Shown here in pieces: positions 44,264 through 46,978 of a DNA stretch of 46,978 bases. The translations under genes and the position numbers were made by a program. Source of the stretch: Bacillota bacterium (lineage in GTDB: Bacteria > Bacillota > Clostridia > Acetivibrionales > DTU013). The first letter of the stretch is position 1. Each line of letters begins with the position of its first letter. The notes below the pieces were generated by a model. The model did no database searches. It saw only the letters and a program-made list of their open reading frames with translations, and was not told the origin of the DNA. Location of the stretch: positions 1 to 46,978 of the forward strand of contig JAEZYU010000009.1 in the NCBI GenBank assembly GCA_023418915.1. Reading direction: 5' to 3'.

Positions 44264-44293
44264 AATAAGTGTCTAAGTGTCGTGCCAGGCACC
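44264..44293 (+). repeat. REP-like repeat copy 12
   Basis: Exact consensus. Its last head base directly abuts the PEPCK stop codon (44294-44296, minus strand), head toward the gene. Confidence 0.97.
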
Positions 44294-46189
44294 TTATTTG
44301 TAATCGCCCGGTTTGATTTCATCTCCGTATTGATCCTTGGCTGCCTTTATTCTTTTAATTACAGCATCCCAGTAATCAAAAATTTCCGAAGGTGTATTTG
44401 GATCCATCTTGGCATAAAATGCCTTGGTGCGTTCCAGCTTCTCGATCCATTTTGTGCATCGGAAGGTGAAGAGATATGTATAGTCTGCTTCTGAAAAGCT
44501 TTCGTTTAGGTGTTCTTTGAACAGGGCAACGAGATCCTCGTACTTCGGGATCTTGCCTGTTGGTGTATCGTATGCATCATACTCGCCGTAAATCCTGCCT
44601 TCAGCCCAGTGCAGCCAGACTTTCTTGGCCAGTTTGCTGGTCATGAACTTGCCGTCTGTTCCGCGCATGAAATAGTTGTTGCTGAATATCCGGGGTGTGT
44701 TTTTGACACCTTCACCAAACTTGATGTTGTTGAGGGTATATTCACCCAGAGGATAGGAAACAAAGTCCATATTGGCCATAGGGCTGGCTTTGCGGACTCC
44801 TTCAGCTCCAAGGGTAGCGCTGGTCGTTTCAGATTCCAGAGTTGCCGCCTTGAGAAGGATACCATCTCTCCAGCTTGGCGACTCCTCGACCGGAACGGTT
44901 GTGTCACTGTCTCTGCCGCCATAAAGGATGCCGTCTACCTTGACACCGTTTTTATCCTCAAATCCCTTGATATCAATATTATCCAGGTAATCCAGACGCA
45001 TGGTATAGCGGGCATTTCCGTGAGCTAAATCAACGGTATTGCCTTTAGCATCCTTGACGCCTTCATTCCATTGACCAAAATGATTGCGGCCTTCGGAAGG
45101 AGTGTCCACACCCATACCCAGCCAGTAAGGCATCTTATCTGGTCCCATCAGGACATTGGAGAAAATTATTTCCTGGTTTTTCATCAGGTTTTTAAATATT
45201 ACGGGGTCATCCTTTGCATTAACGTCTTTGATTATGCCGAACATACCGGCTTCAACATTGACAGCACGGAATTCACCGTCAATATTACGGAAGTATGCAA
45301 TATCATCTCCGACAATTCTTTCGCCGGGAATCATAGCTGTTGATGTTTTTCCACAGGCGGATGGATATGCGCCACAGAAATAAGTCTTCCTGTTCTTTTT
45401 TTCATTCATGGCAGCCATGACGAACATGTGCTCACACAGCCAGCCTTCCTGACCGGCTTTTTTGATCGCTAATCGCATGGAATGCTTTTTCAGGCCGATG
45501 GAGTTACCGGCATACTGGTTGTTCATGGAATACACGATGTTGTTTTGGGTATCCATGTAGATCCTGCGCTTGTCGAGATTGACAGAGTTGCCTTTAGCAT
45601 CAAGCTGTCCGGCAGAATGAATAAAACGGAAGAATTGGTCCTTTTCAGAATCCTTCATCTTCAGGAAGTGGTTGTAGGCTGACCGGTATAGTATAAATTC
45701 GGAATGTGCAACATACCAGCTGTCTGTAAACTGAATACAGGGGATTGTAAAAGGACTTTCTGTCGGGCCTTCAGCAAAAAACTGAACAACGGCGGGCTTT
45801 CCCTTCATAATACCTTTAGAGATTGACATGATCTCTTCATAACCCTGTTCATATTCAATCGAGTTCAAAGTTTTCATGCTCTCCAGATTTTCCTTGTAGA
45901 CCAGGAAACGGGTGGATATCTTGTCTCGCGCCTGATCGCCATAACCATCCCAATGGATGGTCTGCTTCGGATGAGCCAAACGTTGCTCCTCTCCCAGTGC
46001 CAATGCCTGGTCGCGGACATATTGAACATCTTGCTCACTGTCATTACAAACATAGACTGATGCAGGATCACAATGATCGATAAAAAATCCAATAAAATCC
46101 ATTACTTTCTGATTGTTCAGTGCTGCCAATTTTTCATAGCTTTCGCCGCTCATTCGAGATTTTAGCAATGCTTCATAATTCTTATCCAT
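44294..46189 (-). CDS. pckG: Phosphoenolpyruvate carboxykinase (GTP type)
   Basis: 631 residues, near the usual ~600-620. It interconverts oxaloacetate and phosphoenolpyruvate with GTP/GDP in the cytoplasm, linking the C4 pool to glycolysis or gluconeogenesis; in clostridia it often runs in the carboxylating direction. The active-site P-loop is AYPSACGKTS with Cys279 and Lys281, typical of the GTP-dependent class; GDDIAYF supplies the metal-binding Asp residues, and RIFSNNYFMRG and FGQWNEG match the family. ATG 46189 follows AAGGAAG. No partner genes lie beside it. A repeat doublet lies ~80 bp upstream, another ends exactly at its stop codon. Confidence 0.93.
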   Translation of the reverse strand: MDKNYEALLKSRMSGESYEKLAALNNQKVMDFIGFFIDHCDPASVYVCNDSEQDVQYVRDQALALGEEQRLAHPKQTIHWDGYGDQARDKISTRFLVYKENLESMKTLNSIEYEQGYEEIMSISKGIMKGKPAVVQFFAEGPTESPFTIPCIQFTDSWYVAHSEFILYRSAYNHFLKMKDSEKDQFFRFIHSAGQLDAKGNSVNLDKRRIYMDTQNNIVYSMNNQYAGNSIGLKKHSMRLAIKKAGQEGWLCEHMFVMAAMNEKKNRKTYFCGAYPSACGKTSTAMIPGERIVGDDIAYFRNIDGEFRAVNVEAGMFGIIKDVNAKDDPVIFKNLMKNQEIIFSNVLMGPDKMPYWLGMGVDTPSEGRNHFGQWNEGVKDAKGNTVDLAHGNARYTMRLDYLDNIDIKGFEDKNGVKVDGILYGGRDSDTTVPVEESPSWRDGILLKAATLESETTSATLGAEGVRKASPMANMDFVSYPLGEYTLNNIKFGEGVKNTPRIFSNNYFMRGTDGKFMTSKLAKKVWLHWAEGRIYGEYDAYDTPTGKIPKYEDLVALFKEHLNESFSEADYTYLFTFRCTKWIEKLERTKAFYAKMDPNTPSEIFDYWDAVIKRIKAAKDQYGDEIKPGDYK

Positions 46190-46269
46190 AGAGTCTTCCT
46201 TTCGTTCATAACAAAAATTTATTGTTTATATTTTATTGTTGTTTACTACAGATGTCAAATTTTTTAAAT

Positions 46270-46299
46270 GGTGCCAGGCACGACACTTAGACACTTATT
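46270..46299 (-). repeat. REP-like repeat copy 13
   Basis: Consensus apart from the central head base (T type read tail-to-head). Left half of a doublet. Confidence 0.97.
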
Positions 46300-46306
46300 T
46301 ATTGCG

Positions 46307-46336
46307 AATAAGTGTCTAAGTGTCGTGCCTGGCACC
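46307..46336 (+). repeat. REP-like repeat copy 14
   Basis: Exact reverse complement of copy 13. It ends 11 bp before the -35 box of the T-box promoter. Confidence 0.97.
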
Positions 46337-46347
46337 TAAAAAAATAC

Positions 46348-46377
46348 TTGACAGATGGGATGTACTATGCTTATATT
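46348..46377 (+). promoter_or_regulatory. Promoter of T-box leader
   Basis: TTGACA (46348-46353) and TATATT (46372-46377), 18-bp spacer; a strong sigma-A match directly upstream of the leader. Confidence 0.7.
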
Positions 46378-46399
46378 GAGATATATATTAAATAAACCG

Positions 46400-46681
46400 A
46401 TGACTAAGAATAGTAGATTCTTTGACCACCTTAAAGAGAGCCGCAGATAGTGGAATTGCGGCAGGCAGGGATGAATCGAATGGACTTATGAGGGCAGACC
46501 GAAAGCACGCAGATTAGCTTGTGAGTAGTATCTGACGGAAACTTCGACCGTTAAAAAGGAAGCACACAATTTGTTGTGTGGAACGAGTAGATGCAATTGT
46601 GTAAGAAGCAATTTGTGTCATTTGGGTGGTACCGTAGGAGCTATGCTCTTGCCCCTTGTTTTTGGGGTAGGAGTTTTTTTA
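46400..46681 (+). promoter_or_regulatory. T-box riboswitch leader
   Basis: The leader shows T-box landmarks in order: AGTA (46412-46415), AGAGAG (46435-46440), a distal hairpin CCGCA...TGCGG around GATAGTGGAAT, the T-box proper TGGGTGGTACCG (46623-46634), and a terminator. T-boxes bind a specific uncharged tRNA and then favour an antiterminator, switching on amino-acid genes. The specifier should lie in the GAATGGACTTATGAG region; I cannot fix the triplet. No downstream gene is visible before the window ends. Confidence 0.85.
46646..46680 (+). terminator. T-box terminator
   Basis: CTCTTGCCCC (46646-46655) pairs with GGGGTAGGAG (46664-46673) with two weak pairs, then seven T. The left arm competes with the antiterminator formed by the T-box sequence. 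Confidence 0.8.
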
Positions 46682-46978
46682 GTTTCGCCCGACATGAAAA
46701 CAACTCTGTGGTGTAATTGCAGTGACAGATGAGAAAAGACGAGACTGTTAGAATGGAGATGAGATTAGTGTATGAAATATGAGGATCATGTTTTTCGATG
46801 GCGTATCCAGCCGAGTATAAGTCCAAACAATATTTATTAAACATTATAGAAAGTCCAGTGGTTAAATGTCAATACCTAAATTGGAAATGAACTTTGAAAA
46901 TTTCATAGATATTGCCTAAAAATCATTTAAAATGAGTATAACAAACTAAACCTGCTCCTTTTTACTGGAAGCAAGTTT
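46682..46978 (+). other. Region after T-box without a clear gene
   Basis: 297 bp to the window edge. A 22-codon frame from ATG 46771 (MKYEDHVFRWRIQPS), with GGAG upstream, is the only start with a ribosome-like site; it ends at ~46839 and is unrecognised. I see nothing else. Confidence 0.4.

Larger units (their letters stand above)
44199..44293. mobile_element. REP doublet (REPIN-like) shared by two convergent genes
   Basis: Copies 11 and 12, tails inward, with the hairpin 44236-44256 between. The 95-bp unit ends the SLH gene on one side and abuts the PEPCK stop on the other. It resembles the RAYT element with transposase and most of the hairpin loop removed. Confidence 0.8.
46270..46336. 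mobile_element. REP doublet (REPIN-like), near-perfect 67-bp palindrome
   Basis: Copies 13 and 14 are exact 30-bp inverted repeats around TATTGCG, tails inward. It lies between the PEPCK start and the T-box promoter and could fold into one long hairpin. Confidence 0.88.

Noticed and set aside
2511..46336. Repeats as a CRISPR array
   Set aside because: The copies are thousands of bases apart, in both orientations, without regular spacers or cas genes.

Overview
The window looks like chromosomal DNA from a Gram-positive, probably clostridial (Bacillota) organism. The support is sequence-internal: strong AGGAGG-type ribosome sites with GTG and TTG starts, a T-box leader, S-layer-homology (SLH) surface proteins, YesM/YesN-type two-component genes and a GTP-type PEP carboxykinase. 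I cannot name the species.

Layout. 1-941: C-terminal fragment of an insertion-sequence transposase and decayed flank. 942-4533: a membrane-bound LuxR-type regulator, then a TetR repressor and MFS exporter transcribed apart around a perfect 11-bp-arm palindrome. 4534-5256: two minisatellite arrays and a decayed IS relic. 5257-16610: a sugar-uptake locus made of a response regulator and histidine kinase, two sugar-binding lipoproteins, an ATPase and two permeases of the YtfQ/YtfR/YtfT/YjfF type, and a chemoreceptor. 16885-20737: MFS transporter and a second two-component pair. 21017-26848 and 39092-44230: two very large secreted GLUG-repeat proteins with C-terminal SLH anchors. 27092-38761: GH13 enzyme, REP-associated transposase, two ECF sigma/anti-sigma pairs, nucleoside hydrolase, an unrecognised protein, two truncated genes meeting at a repeat, and an AraC regulator. 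44294-46189: PEP carboxykinase. The right end holds a T-box leader with no visible downstream gene.

The most interesting signal is a family of 30-bp dispersed repeats, 14 recognisable copies. Each has an A+T-rich 'tail' holding two AAGTGTC direct repeats and a palindromic 'head' GTGCC(A/T)GGCAC. Two copies, tails inward, bracket a Y1 (HUH) tyrosine transposase gene (28799-29744), which looks like an autonomous REP/RAYT element. Between the left repeat and the transposase is a hairpin with 9-nt arms and a 19-nt loop. The same hairpin geometry recurs beside repeats at 26886, 31658 and, with a 3-nt loop, 44236, so several lone repeats appear to be remnants of the same element. The element's own promoter would start transcription in the hairpin loop, so only read-through transcripts could form the terminator and hide the transposase ribosome site.

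Nine repeats lie at gene 3' ends, eight of them head toward the gene, and five supply the last codons and/or stop codon of host genes (C-terminal tails RHDT, WHDT or RHLDTY). In at least one case (26849-26930) repeat plus hairpin also act as the apparent terminator. Another copy appears to have become a promoter -35 box (34808), and one marks a junction between two genes that both lost their N-termini (37005). The family therefore seems to be reshaping gene ends in this genome. This is inference from one window; a genome-wide count of the repeat is the decisive test.
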